Source: Hymenobacter rubidus
GTDB lineage: Bacteria > Bacteroidota > Bacteroidia > Cytophagales > Hymenobacteraceae
DNA length: 64,000 bases
Reading direction: 5' to 3'
Assembly (NCBI RefSeq): GCF_016734815.1
Contig: NZ_JAERQF010000002.1
Location: 124,001-188,000, forward strand
Position numbers and translations under genes: made by a program. Below the pieces are notes generated by a model. It was not told where the DNA came from. It did not search any database and saw nothing but the letters and a program-made list of their open reading frames with translations. Positions 35,385-44,529 of this stretch are shown one piece after another; position 1 is the stretch's first letter, and every line of letters begins with the position of its first letter.

Positions 35385-35474
35385 GAGGAATGAGGAATGA
35401 GGAATGAGGAATGAGGAATGAGGAATGAGGAATTTTGGCCCTGACTGCTAATTCTTCATTCCTCATTCCTCATT
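35385..35474. repeat. Family D asymmetric heptamer palindrome
   Basis: Seven tandem copies of GAGGAAT (35385-35433) face an inverted arm with three copies of ATTC(C/T)TC (35451-35471), with GCTTAAT/ATTAAGC flanks (the outer pair at 35378-35384 and 35472-35478). One arm has expanded relative to the other. The right arm overlaps the DoxX gene and provides its last codons and stop. Confidence 0.92.
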
Positions 35475-35828
35475 AAGCGAAGCGTAATACGTCCACCACA
35501 GCAGCGGCAACTGCAAGGGCAGCCGCCCCCACGCTACCCAGCCGGGAATATGCAGCTGTTCATGGATGAGGGCCATGTAGACGTTGGCTGGAAACACGGC
35601 CACCAGCAGCGCCAGTAGGCCCCAGCCGGCCAGCCGCCGGGTACGGTGCCACAGCAGGCCCAGGCCGCCCAGGATTTCGAACACCCCGCTCACGTACACC
35701 AGCACCAGCGGTAGGGGCAACTGCGGCGGCATAATGGCCAGGTAGGTAGCCGGGTGCACAAAATGCCAGATGCCAGCCAGCACAAATAGCAAAGCCAGCG
35801 CGCAGCGGCTGAGGAGGCGTAAGGTCAT
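35463..35828 (-). CDS. DoxX family membrane protein
   Basis: A 121-residue protein with four hydrophobic helices and the DoxX pattern (residues 1-20 with FVLAGIWHFVHP, then YVSGVFEILGGLGLL in helix 2). DoxX proteins are small inner-membrane proteins, some linked to quinone or redox-stress functions, but no reaction is assigned here. The C-terminal residues (ASLNEE) and the TGA stop are encoded by the inverted arm of the GAGGAAT repeat, so the natural C-terminus has been rewritten by the repeat. Confidence 0.85.
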   Translation of the reverse strand: MTLRLLSRCALALLFVLAGIWHFVHPATYLAIMPPQLPLPLVLVYVSGVFEILGGLGLLWHRTRRLAGWGLLALLVAVFPANVYMALIHEQLHIPGWVAWGRLPLQLPLLWWTYYASLNEE

Positions 35829-35898
35829 AAGGGCTGAAACGAACTAAGCGAAGAAATAACCGGCTACTTCGGTTCATTCCGATGCCCTCGTTCGTGCT

Positions 35899-37455
35899 TC
35901 ACCGAGCTACGGCTAGTTTCTGGCTAGGTCCTCGTTGACCATTTACCCAGAGCGTAGCCGTGTAAAGGCCCGTCGGCAGGGCCGCCACCAAGAGGTGCGC
36001 CTCCCCCGCAGCGGGCAGTTCCTGGCGCAGCACCACGCGGCCCAGGGCGTCGCGCAGCTCCAGCGTGGCCGGAACGGTCCCGTGGTAACGCACGGTCACC
36101 GTCTCGCGGGCCGGGTTGGGAAACAAGTCCAGTTCCGCACCCGTGGCGCGGGCGGGGCGGGTGGCCAGGGGCTGGGCGGCGGGCACGACGTGCGAGTCGA
36201 TAACGCGGGGCAAGCCCGGCACGCGCAAGTGGGCCAGGTAAATGCGCGAGGAAGTTAGGTCGCTGCCTCCGGCCACGAGCATGAGGGTAGAATCGGAAAG
36301 CGGCTGCAGGCCCTGGGCCACGCCGAAGAAGCCGTAGCGCCCACCGCCGGTGTTGGCCGTGAGCACCTGCGAGACGAAGGGGTATCGCTGCTGCAAGGTG
36401 CCCGTGGCCGAGAAGCGAAACAGCCAGAACGGATAGTTGCGCCCACTTTGCGCGTTGCTGGCCGCAACAATGAGCGAGCCGTCGGCCAGTTCCTGGGGCT
36501 GGGCAAATTGCATGTTTTGGGTGGCCTGGGCACGGTACACATAGCTCCAGGTCAAGTTTAAGTTGCGGTCGAGCCGCGCCAGAAAGGGACGGTCATAGCC
36601 GGTGTTGGCTGAATCGAGCCTGCCCACCAAGGCAAAGCCCCCGTCTCGTAGAGGCAGCAACGAACCCGGCACTGTCATAGGCAATGTGGTCTGTTGTGGG
36701 TCAAGCAAAACCCGGTGGGTAGTGAGCGAATCGCCTTGCTGACTGAATTCCATCACGCCGGTAGCGTCGGCCAATACAGGTACACGAACAGGGTATTGCA
36801 CCGCTAATACCAGCGTTCCAGTGCGCGAATACACGGGGGCGCTTAGTGAATAGTTGATTCGCTGACCATACGTCCGACGCCATTGCACCTGCCCCAAGCT
36901 GTCGAGTCGAATAATGAAAGAGAAATTGCCGCCCAAGCCATTAACTTGACCACCGAACAGGAAAAAGCCATTGCTGGGAGCTTCAATCAAACCATTCACC
37001 CCTTCACTAACCGATTGAGGACGAATAGCTCTGAACCATCGGACTCTTCCGTTACGACTGAATAACTGCACGCCGAAGCCTACGCTGTCGTTGTTGCTTG
37101 CTGTTCTTCCACGTTTTAGCTGAACAGCTACTAATACCTGTCCACGACGGTTTTTGCAAGCAATGCTGGGTATGGAATACGGATTTGTTAACCGGATTAC
37201 CGCCGGTCCTGCTAATAAAGTGTCACAGCCGTTAGGTGCTATCCGTTGCACACGAGTCAGCAGGACTGGTTGGGAACTCGGTGGAAAATGGTCGCTCACC
37301 AAACGCAGCGAATCAGGTTGCAAACTTAGTAACGTAGCTGCACGAAATACAGATGGGAAGTTTGCACCTAGCTGTCGCTCACATAGGAGTTGTTGCGCAA
37401 GCGTAATGCTGGCGTGGCTCAAGAGCCACGCCAGTAAAAAAAGTCCGCGTTTCAT
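35899..37455 (-). CDS. T9SS-secreted protein
   Basis: A 518-residue secreted protein. A signal peptide (1-20, cut after TLA) precedes a region of beta-propeller-like strands (W..TYG, DGGFALVGRLDSANTG, ...SLIVAASN motifs recur every 45-60 residues). A type IX secretion C-terminal sorting domain follows at about 440-518: LFPNPARETVTVRYHG, ELRDALGRVV, LPTGLYTATLWVNG. The sorting domain directs export through the outer membrane and cell-surface attachment or release. The 5' part of the gene (36700-37455) is visibly more AT-rich than the 3' part, suggesting a mosaic. It lies downstream of another T9SS cargo gene on the same strand, 21 bases away. Confidence 0.8.
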   Translation of the reverse strand: MKRGLFLLAWLLSHASITLAQQLLCERQLGANFPSVFRAATLLSLQPDSLRLVSDHFPPSSQPVLLTRVQRIAPNGCDTLLAGPAVIRLTNPYSIPSIACKNRRGQVLVAVQLKRGRTASNNDSVGFGVQLFSRNGRVRWFRAIRPQSVSEGVNGLIEAPSNGFFLFGGQVNGLGGNFSFIIRLDSLGQVQWRRTYGQRINYSLSAPVYSRTGTLVLAVQYPVRVPVLADATGVMEFSQQGDSLTTHRVLLDPQQTTLPMTVPGSLLPLRDGGFALVGRLDSANTGYDRPFLARLDRNLNLTWSYVYRAQATQNMQFAQPQELADGSLIVAASNAQSGRNYPFWLFRFSATGTLQQRYPFVSQVLTANTGGGRYGFFGVAQGLQPLSDSTLMLVAGGSDLTSSRIYLAHLRVPGLPRVIDSHVVPAAQPLATRPARATGAELDLFPNPARETVTVRYHGTVPATLELRDALGRVVLRQELPAAGEAHLLVAALPTGLYTATLWVNGQRGPSQKLAVAR

Positions 37456-37476
37456 TGGCGTAGTTCCGCAAAAGAG

Positions 37477-40400
37477 CTAGCGAACGATGGTCAACTTGCG
37501 GCTAACCTGCACTTGCCCGGCTACCTCCACGGTGCCTATGTAGAGGCCGGCGGGCAGGTGTTGCACCGACAGTCTTACTTCGCCGGTTCCTTTCTGCGTC
37601 AACGGCTGGATGGCCATCTGTTGGCCCAGCAAGTTGCGCAACACCAGCACAGCCGGCGGGCTATTGGTCGGCAGAGCGTAGCTAAAGGTCACTGCCTCAC
37701 TGGCTGGGTTGGGGTATGCTTCTCCCAAAGTAGCCTTAATGGCGGTGCTTTTACTTGCTTCGATTGGCGGCGGCGTAGTGGCGGAACGGACATTCACGCC
37801 TGTAGCAGAACCGCCACAAGCATAAGTGCCAGTTATGGTGGGTGTAGGAGATGAGCCGGTTGCGCCATTTGATACGCCACCGGAACCATATATCGTGTTG
37901 TATAGGCTTCCGCTAAACCGCTCTTGAGGTGAGTCGTAGCGGTAATATCTGAACGTGCCTCCGGCATCATAAACAAACCGTTTGGTGTCATCTATGATGC
38001 CATCAAAACGATTGCCATTTGGCTGGCTGCTACTGCCTAGGTCTGTTGGAAACGGTGCCCCAGCCGTCACATGCACCCCAATGCCCACGCCGCCCGATAG
38101 GCTGGTGCTAAACGTGTTGCAGCGCAGCGTGACGGTTACCGGGTAAGTAGGGTAGCCATTCCAATGGGAGCCGATAAAGCGCAGACCCACCACGTTATCG
38201 GCAAAGGTATTGCTCACGATATAATGGGCGGTGGCACTAAAACTGTCGTTGGTGGAAACAGTGACGCCCTCGTTTAAATAGCGTAGTACATTGCCGTCGT
38301 ACACCTGGCTGCTGCCATTGAGGGCCATGCCCACCTGCTTCACGCTGTTGGTTGTCGGGGTGGTGGTAGCGCCTACCACCGTGTTGCTGGTAATTTCCAC
38401 CACGCCGCTGGAGTTGATGCCGTGCGATTCGGGCGCGTAGCCAGCCTGGTACTGTGCGAGCAGCGCGGCCGGCCACACGGCGGGCACCACAATGGTATTG
38501 TGGTAAATCTCGCCGCCGCTCGTGGCGGTAGCGTACATATCAATCGCCGTCAGGTAGTTGTTGGTGTACGTGTTGTTGGTGATGTGCAGGGCTCCCGCTT
38601 GTCCCGTTATGCCATATGACAGGTTTTTAAAGGAGTTCCCGTCGAAGCTCGCGTCATCGTAGTTACCGCCATATACTTTGGTAGGGTAGTAATCGACGGA
38701 TTCGAGCTGAATCCCTACCCGGCCATCCTGGAACGTGCAACTGCGGGCGCCTTCGCCCGGCTGGGCCGTGCCCTTCACCAGGTCGTACAGGCCGGTGTCG
38801 TTGTTGAGGAAATCGGTTTGCGACAGGTAATACTCGTTGGTGTTGGCAATAGTCCAGTCGGGGGTAAAGCTGTACACGCCGGTACGGGCATCCCGAATAA
38901 CGGGCCTGTACGTGCGCTTGCCAACTGCCGTGGCCTCGGTGTAGAGCTTGCCGTTGCCGGTGAGGGTCACGCCGCCCCAAGGGTCGGGGCAGTTGGCTTG
39001 TAGCGTGGCCCCGAATAGGCGCAGGGTGGCATTTTGCACATCGAGGGTAGTACCGTTGTTGTAAGGAGGGTTGCGTGACTGCCCGCTGCTGCCGTCCACG
39101 TAGAACACGGTAGTGGGCAGCAGGTGCACCGTGCCGTTGATGAATTGTACATCGCCTCGCACGTGGTACACGCCATCGAATGCCACGGTGCCGTTGTAGG
39201 GCGGCTGGCTGGCGTCGATGACGGTGGTGGTGCCGTAGGTGCCTATTTCGGCCGGCGAGGTGGTATTGCCGTGCAGCGCCGCTACGTAGGTTGCCCCGCT
39301 ACGCTGGAAGTAGGCCCGTTGGGGGCCGCAGGCGGGGAAGGTGACTCCTGGGGGGACGCTTGGGCACAAACCCGTGGGGGTGGTTGGCTGAGTCGAGCCT
39401 CCGTTAGGACCCGGGTTCGCCGGCGTGTAGCCCAGCGGATAAAGCCCCCAGGTTTTCACCGTCCCGTTTGGTTCGATGCTGGTAAATAAATCACTCTGTC
39501 CTTGCACTTGGGTATTAGCCGGAAAGGCGGGTCCGTTGACAGGGGAATAGGCGAACGCCGGGACCGACACGCCTAATCCTCCGTAGTAGTTGTCGCCCCA
39601 CACAGAGGCCGCAGTATTGCCCGCAACCCCCCGTACCGCGATGGTTGCATCTTCATTGATGGCTACCCAGCGGGCATCGTTGAGCCAGCCAGCACCTACT
39701 TGGGTTGGCACATTGGTATAAGCGGTGCTGTTTAGGCCCAAATGCCCGGATGCGTTTTCACCCCAGGTCCAGACCGTGTTATCCGTCCGCAAGGCCACCG
39801 CTCGGTTATTAGCTACGTCAATCTGCTGTACATTGCTTATGGGCAGTTGCGTAGGAGGCTGAATATTGGGCGGGTTGCCAGCGCCACTGGCCGGTTGGCC
39901 AGTGCCGAGGTTTCCGTTCGCATCAAGGCCCCAGGACCAGACGCTACCGTTTGCATCCAAAGCCAAGCAAAAAGTAAGAGCATCCGCGATAGCGCGGATG
40001 TTATGGAGTACTGAAACAGGGATTTGCTGCGGCGTATATACCGTGCTCCCTATCGTGCCAGTACCAAGCGCTCCATTCTGGTTGCTGCCCCAACTCCATA
40101 CTGTGCCGTCCGCACAAAGCGCGATGGTTTGGTAGAGAGAACCTTTCACTGATACAACGTTGGCAATGTTGGGCACTTGCATGGCCGTAGCAGTGGAAGT
40201 AACAGTACTGCCTACCCCCAATTGTCCGTAACTGTTGCCGCCCCAAGCCCACAACGTGCCATCGGTCATGATAGCGAAGCTTGATTGAAAAGTAGCCATG
40301 ACTTGCACCGGCTGACTTGGCAGCCCAACGGTTACTAAGGTTGGCATAGAAACGGTTAAAGGTAAATTTCCAAGCTGTCCGGAGTCATTGAGCCCCCATC

Positions 40401-40614
40401 CCATGATGCTGCCGTCTGTGCAAAGCATAAGCTTGTGGTTAGCCGGGTTGTTGGTGGGCTGCAATGTTTCGTTGGAAGAATGCTGAACCGATTCCTGAGC
40501 GGCGGCCGTTAGGCTGGTCAGGGCCAGTAGCCAGCACCACAGCAGCGTAGGCAACCAAGTCCTACTAGAAATTTCCGTACGGTTGTGGAGCGAGGAGAAG
40601 TAGAAAAGTGTCAT
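37477..40614 (-). CDS. RCC1-repeat T9SS-secreted protein
   Basis: A 1045-residue secreted protein. A signal peptide (about 20-40, after a polar 19-residue head) precedes RCC1-type propeller repeats (about 60-400; units such as DGSIMGWGLNDSGQLGN, DGTLWAWGGNSYGQLGVGS, DGTVWSWGSNQNGALGTG, NTVWTWGENASGHLGL). A parallel beta-helix-like region spans about 490-900 (VYHVRGDVQFINGTVHLLP, ITNNTYTNNYLTAIDMYA). The T9SS sorting domain is at about 965-1045 (YPNPASEAVTFSY, LPAGLYIGTVEV). RCC1 units are common in surface adhesins and structural proteins. N- and C-terminal thirds are more AT-rich than the middle, another mosaic. The order suggests co-expression with the next T9SS gene. Confidence 0.8.
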   Translation of the reverse strand: MTLFYFSSLHNRTEISSRTWLPTLLWCWLLALTSLTAAAQESVQHSSNETLQPTNNPANHKLMLCTDGSIMGWGLNDSGQLGNLPLTVSMPTLVTVGLPSQPVQVMATFQSSFAIMTDGTLWAWGGNSYGQLGVGSTVTSTATAMQVPNIANVVSVKGSLYQTIALCADGTVWSWGSNQNGALGTGTIGSTVYTPQQIPVSVLHNIRAIADALTFCLALDANGSVWSWGLDANGNLGTGQPASGAGNPPNIQPPTQLPISNVQQIDVANNRAVALRTDNTVWTWGENASGHLGLNSTAYTNVPTQVGAGWLNDARWVAINEDATIAVRGVAGNTAASVWGDNYYGGLGVSVPAFAYSPVNGPAFPANTQVQGQSDLFTSIEPNGTVKTWGLYPLGYTPANPGPNGGSTQPTTPTGLCPSVPPGVTFPACGPQRAYFQRSGATYVAALHGNTTSPAEIGTYGTTTVIDASQPPYNGTVAFDGVYHVRGDVQFINGTVHLLPTTVFYVDGSSGQSRNPPYNNGTTLDVQNATLRLFGATLQANCPDPWGGVTLTGNGKLYTEATAVGKRTYRPVIRDARTGVYSFTPDWTIANTNEYYLSQTDFLNNDTGLYDLVKGTAQPGEGARSCTFQDGRVGIQLESVDYYPTKVYGGNYDDASFDGNSFKNLSYGITGQAGALHITNNTYTNNYLTAIDMYATATSGGEIYHNTIVVPAVWPAALLAQYQAGYAPESHGINSSGVVEITSNTVVGATTTPTTNSVKQVGMALNGSSQVYDGNVLRYLNEGVTVSTNDSFSATAHYIVSNTFADNVVGLRFIGSHWNGYPTYPVTVTLRCNTFSTSLSGGVGIGVHVTAGAPFPTDLGSSSQPNGNRFDGIIDDTKRFVYDAGGTFRYYRYDSPQERFSGSLYNTIYGSGGVSNGATGSSPTPTITGTYACGGSATGVNVRSATTPPPIEASKSTAIKATLGEAYPNPASEAVTFSYALPTNSPPAVLVLRNLLGQQMAIQPLTQKGTGEVRLSVQHLPAGLYIGTVEVAGQVQVSRKLTIVR

Positions 40615-40753
40615 GCGGTAGCAGAGAAAAATGAAATGATGTTGCTAGATAAGCAACTAATCGGATATTGCCAGGGGTGATAACAAAATGATTATGAAAC
40701 GTATAATCTTAGGAAGGTTACCGCTCGCAAAAGCCAGTTGCGGCCAAGCGGCC

Positions 40754-40785
40754 TTGTCCTAACAACCGTTAGCAACGTACTTTTG
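40754..40785 (+). promoter_or_regulatory. Promoter of the acyl-CoA dehydrogenase gene
   Basis: TTG (40754-40756) and TACTTTTG (40778-40785) match the Bacteroidota -33 and -7 elements with 21 bases between them. The -7 box ends 29 bases before ATG 40815. The match is to a consensus known from the phylum; use in vivo is not shown. Confidence 0.5.
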
Positions 40786-40814
40786 TAGCATCAACTCACA
40801 ACTCCCACCGCCCC

Positions 40815-41975
40815 ATGCAAACCGCCACTTCCTCCAACATTTACCAGCTCTCCGAAGAGCAGTTAGCCGTCCGCGATGCCGCCCGTGATTTTGCCCAGAG
40901 CGAGCTTTGGGCCGGCGTCATTGAGCGCGACGAGCACCAGAAATTTCCTGCCGAGCAGGTGAAGAAAATGGGTGAACTCGGCTTCATGGGCATGATGGTG
41001 AGCCCCGAGTACGGCGGCTCCGGCCTCGACACGGTGAGCTACGTGCTGGCCATGGAGGAAATTTCGAAGGTCGATGCTTCGTGCTCGGTCATCATGAGCG
41101 TGAACAACTCGCTGGTGTGCTGGGGCCTGGAGAAATACGGCACCGAAGAGCAGAAGCAGAAGTACCTGCCGCGCCTGTGTTCCGGCGAAATCATCGGGGC
41201 ATTTGCTTTGAGCGAGCCCGAAGCCGGCTCCGACGCCACCAGCCAGCGCACCACCGCCGAAGACATGGGCGACTACTACCTCCTCAACGGCACCAAAAAC
41301 TGGATTACCAACGGCACCACCGCCTCAGTCTACCTCGTCATCGCCCAAACCCACCCTGAGCTAAAATCGCGCGGCATCAACGTGCTGATTGTGGACAAGG
41401 ATACGCTCGGCTTCACCCAGGGCCCGAAGGAGAACAAGCTCGGCATCCGCGGCTCCGACACCTGCTCGCTGATGTTCACCGACGTGAAGGTGCCCAAGGA
41501 AAACCGCATCGGCGACGACGGCTTCGGTTTCAAGTTCGCCATGCAGGTGTTGGCCGGCGGCCGCATCGGCATCGCCGCGCAGGCCTTGGGCATTGCCTCG
41601 GGTGCGCTGGAGCTCAGCCTGAAATACGCCAAGCAGCGCAAAGCATTTGGGGTGGAAATCGCCCAGCACCAAGCCATTCAGTTTAAATTGGCCGACATGG
41701 CTACCAACATCGACGCGGCCCGCCTGCTTTGCCTGCAAGCCGCCGCCGACAAGGACCACGGGCACGACTACGGCAAATCGGGCGCCATGGCCAAGCTCTT
41801 TGCCTCGAAAGTGGCCATGGACTCGGCCGTAGAAGCCGTGCAGATTCATGGCGGCTACGGCTTTGTGAAGGAGTACCACGTCGAGCGCCTGATGCGCGAC
41901 GCCAAGATTACCCAGATTTACGAAGGGACGTCTGAAATTCAGAAAATTGTGATTTCTCGGGAAATCCTGAAATAG
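40815..41975 (+). CDS. Acyl-CoA dehydrogenase
   Basis: A 386-residue FAD-dependent acyl-CoA dehydrogenase, first oxidation step of fatty-acid or branched acyl-CoA breakdown. Family signatures: ALSEPEAGSDA (residues about 134-144), LNGTKNWITNG, and the C-terminal QIHGGYGFVKEYHVERLMRD. The catalytic base is Glu370 in YEGTSEIQ. The short-chain/butyryl type (catalytic Glu near residue 370) fits best. It has its own promoter and an intrinsic terminator downstream, so it is probably transcribed alone. Confidence 0.93.
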   Translation: MQTATSSNIYQLSEEQLAVRDAARDFAQSELWAGVIERDEHQKFPAEQVKKMGELGFMGMMVSPEYGGSGLDTVSYVLAMEEISKVDASCSVIMSVNNSLVCWGLEKYGTEEQKQKYLPRLCSGEIIGAFALSEPEAGSDATSQRTTAEDMGDYYLLNGTKNWITNGTTASVYLVIAQTHPELKSRGINVLIVDKDTLGFTQGPKENKLGIRGSDTCSLMFTDVKVPKENRIGDDGFGFKFAMQVLAGGRIGIAAQALGIASGALELSLKYAKQRKAFGVEIAQHQAIQFKLADMATNIDAARLLCLQAAADKDHGHDYGKSGAMAKLFASKVAMDSAVEAVQIHGGYGFVKEYHVERLMRDAKITQIYEGTSEIQKIVISREILK

Positions 41976-42010
41976 AGACAGAATTGCCTAAAATTCAGAT
42001 TCATTGCACA

Positions 42011-42042
42011 AAACCCAGCCGGCTTTCGGCTGGGTTTCTTGT
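42011..42042 (+). terminator. Terminator after acyl-CoA dehydrogenase
   Basis: Stem AAACCCAGCCG pairs with CGGCTGGGTTT around a GCTTT loop (42011-42037), followed by a T-rich stretch (CTTGTTTTT). Confidence 0.88.
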
Positions 42043-42133
42043 TTTTGTGAATTTCAAGGTGTTATCTTGCACTGCGGTAGCCACTAATTCCCCGCAACCG
42101 CACCTTTTTTAGGCCGTTTTGCTTCGATAAATT

Positions 42134-43060
42134 ATGGAAGATTACAATAAAGTCATTGAGTCGTTGGGCGTCCGCTACATCAAGGCGAAGAACCTGGTGT
42201 TGCATCAGCCCTTCACGGTGCGCAATTCTTATGACGTAGGCAACAACCTCATTCTCTTGCACAAAGGCCATATCACCTTTGGGGAAGAGGAGCTGGTGGT
42301 GGAGGAGGGCGAAATGCTGTTCATCCCCGGCGGCCGGCCTACGCGGGTGAGCTACGGCGTGGACCAGAAAAACCGCGTTATCACCAATGACGACCTGATT
42401 TCCAACAAAGATAAGTTCTTCCATTCCAACGATAACCTCGACCTCATCGGCGACGCCGACGAAAGCCACAGCTTCGTGAGCTTCGAAGCCAAGGTGTTCG
42501 ACTCGGTGAACTTTTTCGCCTCGCTCGACGTGCCGGCTTTCCTCATCTCGGGGCAGCCCAAGCTGGCCAACCTGGTGATTAAAGTGGTGGAGGAGAGCAT
42601 TCAGGACCTGCCCGGTCGTGAGCGGCTCATCAACATCTACACCGAGAACATTGTGGTGGAAGTGGTGCGCTACGTGTTGCGCAACAACATGTTTGTGGAG
42701 CAGCTGGCCACCAACAGCACCTACTTCAAAGACCCGCGCCTGATTGACCTGTTCAACTACATCAAGGAAAACCTGGGTGGCGACCTGAGCAACAAGGTGC
42801 TGAGCGGTGTGGCCAACGTGAGCGAAGATTACGTGGGCCAGTACTTCAAGATGCTGACCAACATCAACCCGCAGGACTACATCGAATACCAGCGCATGGA
42901 GCGCGCCGTATTCCTGCTGCGCACCACCAAGAAAAGCATTCGCGACATCGGCAAGGAAGTGGGCTACAAAGACACCGCTTACTTCTGCCGTCGCTTCAAG
43001 ATGATGTTCGGCATCCCGGCTGGCAAGATGCGCCGCCGCGAGTCGGCCATGAACATCTAG
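42134..43060 (+). CDS. AraC-family transcriptional regulator
   Basis: A 308-residue regulator. The N-terminal half is a cupin-like sensing domain (GNNLILLHKGHITFGEEELVVEEGEMLFIPGG, residues about 36-67). The C-terminal 100 residues hold the two helix-turn-helix units (DLSNKVLSGVANVSEDYVGQ and SIRDIGKEVGYKDTAYFCRR) of AraC/XylS. The ligand is unknown. Genes next to it do not suggest a target, because the upstream acyl-CoA dehydrogenase has its own promoter and terminator. A family B solo arm and a bidirectional terminator follow. Confidence 0.85.
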   Translation: MEDYNKVIESLGVRYIKAKNLVLHQPFTVRNSYDVGNNLILLHKGHITFGEEELVVEEGEMLFIPGGRPTRVSYGVDQKNRVITNDDLISNKDKFFHSNDNLDLIGDADESHSFVSFEAKVFDSVNFFASLDVPAFLISGQPKLANLVIKVVEESIQDLPGRERLINIYTENIVVEVVRYVLRNNMFVEQLATNSTYFKDPRLIDLFNYIKENLGGDLSNKVLSGVANVSEDYVGQYFKMLTNINPQDYIEYQRMERAVFLLRTTKKSIRDIGKEVGYKDTAYFCRRFKMMFGIPAGKMRRRESAMNI

Positions 43061-43082
43061 GAAGTCTTTGCAGGTGAGAAAC

Positions 43083-43108
43083 GTAGCGCGGACTTTGTAG
43101 TCCGCGTC
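43083..43108. repeat. Family B solo arm
   Basis: A 26-base single arm of family B (GTAGCGCGGACTTTGTAGTC plus six bases), matching the left arm of the palindrome at 10842-10873 over this length, with no inverted partner nearby. It contains the inner GCGGACT/AGTCCGC palindrome. Confidence 0.88.
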
Positions 43109-43135
43109 TTCGCGCTAGCTGCTGCTATTGTAAAC

Positions 43136-43170
43136 AAAAAGCCCCGCTTCGGAATGAAGCGGGGCTTTTT
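43136..43170. terminator. Bidirectional terminator
   Basis: AAAAAGCCCCGCTTC pairs with GAAGCGGGGCTTTTT around a GGAAT loop (43136-43170). It lies between two convergent genes and has A and T runs on opposite sides, so it can work both ways. Confidence 0.92.
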
Positions 43171-43186
43171 GTTGGCTTAAGCCGAA

Positions 43187-43996
43187 TTATTCAACGTTGC
43201 TGAAGCCATCTTCTTTCGAACGGTAGCTGCTTTCAGAGGTGCGGGCGCCATGGTCGACATTAGCGGAGGCGCCGCCGTAGCTGCTCTCGCTCCGGCCACT
43301 GCCCGAATGGATACCGGTGTTGTGGCTGCCGGGTGTGCTGCTGGCGCTGCTGCCGTAGTTGGAACTGCTGCCACCGTAGCGGTTGCCGCTGTTGCCGTAG
43401 GGCGAGCCGCTATCGGCGCGGCCTGAGGCACCTGATACTGTGCGGCGGCTGGTGGAAGCATCAGGGGCCTGGTAGCCGTAGCTGCGGCGGCCGTAGCTGC
43501 CAGCGTCGCGCTGCCGGCCGTAGTTGTACGGGCTGCTGTCCGAAGACGAGGACTTTCCTTTGCGGGTAGCCAGCCAGCCGATGCCAGCGGCCAGAATGGC
43601 ACCGCCTACCACTTTTTGTGTGGTGCTAAGGCCGTTTACTTTGTCGAGGGCGCGATTGCCGAGGTCTTTCAGGCTCTGGGGCAGCTGGTTCACGCTGTTG
43701 AGAACACCGGAATCCTCAATCCATTGCTTGCCGCTGTTCAGCGCGGCATCGAGAAGCGTGCCCTCCTGAGCGTTGGTTTGCTGGCCTTCGCCTTGGCGGT
43801 CGGCCCCGGCATTGGCCGTTTTCTGGCTCGAAGCATCGGGAGTAGGCGAGGTGCTTTGCGCGGTGGGCGTCGCAGCGGATTTGCGGGAAGAGGCGGAGGC
43901 GCCGCTGGCGCTACCGGGCATGGAGGTGGGATTTTGCGAAGTGCGGTCGGCGCTGCCCGAGTTCGAGGCGCCGAGCTGGTCTTGCTGGTTATCCAT
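43187..43996 (-). CDS. Low-complexity single-helix protein
   Basis: A 269-residue protein. Residues 1-80 are Ser/Ala/Gln/Thr-rich. Residues about 82-124 form helices (LLDAALNSGKQWIEDSGVLN, LPQSLKDLGNRALDKV). A single hydrophobic helix (TTQKVVGGAILAAGIGWLA, about 125-143) is followed by a basic KGK and a Ser/Gly/Tyr/Arg-rich tail (YGRR, GGSSSNYGSS). It is probably anchored in the inner membrane with disordered arms. The short T-Q-x-x-x-G hydrophobic pattern resembles that of the 104-residue protein at 49349-49663. I do not recognise a function. Confidence 0.65.
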   Translation of the reverse strand: MDNQQDQLGASNSGSADRTSQNPTSMPGSASGASASSRKSAATPTAQSTSPTPDASSQKTANAGADRQGEGQQTNAQEGTLLDAALNSGKQWIEDSGVLNSVNQLPQSLKDLGNRALDKVNGLSTTQKVVGGAILAAGIGWLATRKGKSSSSDSSPYNYGRQRDAGSYGRRSYGYQAPDASTSRRTVSGASGRADSGSPYGNSGNRYGGSSSNYGSSASSTPGSHNTGIHSGSGRSESSYGGASANVDHGARTSESSYRSKEDGFSNVE

Positions 43997-44169
43997 GATA
44001 ATGAGACGGAAAGGAAAGTGGAAGGAAAGGAAAAAAGCCCGCTTGGCCGTGGCGAAGAAGGCGTGGAGAGTATTCGTAATCGGCTCTTGGTAAGTTGCAG
44101 TTAGCGCACTTTATTTTTCAATCTGACGGTGCTGACTCCTGCATTTTGCCCAAGCCGGCGCAGTATTAG

Positions 44170-44529
44170 CTAAGCATCAGCAGGCGGCTGGGCGTGGCGC
44201 GGCAACGGCTGCAGCACGTGCGTGGGGTCGGCCAATACCACACGGCGGGCTTCCTCGCGGGCTTCTACTTCATACCTATTCTGGTAATAGCCGACCCGCG
44301 CCGACTCCAGCAGGTACTTCCACAGGAAAGGCAGCAGGCCGTGCTCCTGATACTGGCGCAGGTGCACAGCTTCGTGCGCTACCCATTCGGCATCGGCCAG
44401 AAACTCCTCTCGGGAGGCGCCGCTCAGGTGCACCGTCTGGCCGATGACCATGGCCACGCGAGGGGCTTTGAGCACCATGCGGGCAATGCGGGCGAGAGGG
44501 GAACCGGTCCAGGTGCGGGGCGTCGTCAT
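44170..44529 (-). CDS. Small HExxH-type (DUF4157-like) protein
   Basis: A 119-residue protein from ATG 44529; the frame extends to 44592 without support. HEAVHLRQYQEHGLLPF (residues about 53-69) contains a HExxH motif like zinc metallopeptidases, and the surrounding sequence resembles small DUF4157-like proteins of Bacteroidota. The first part includes LSGASREEFLADAEWVAHEA. No signal peptide is visible. It could be a zinc-binding protein without peptidase activity, since the protein is very short. Confidence 0.65.
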   Translation of the reverse strand: MTTPRTWTGSPLARIARMVLKAPRVAMVIGQTVHLSGASREEFLADAEWVAHEAVHLRQYQEHGLLPFLWKYLLESARVGYYQNRYEVEAREEARRVVLADPTHVLQPLPRHAQPPADA

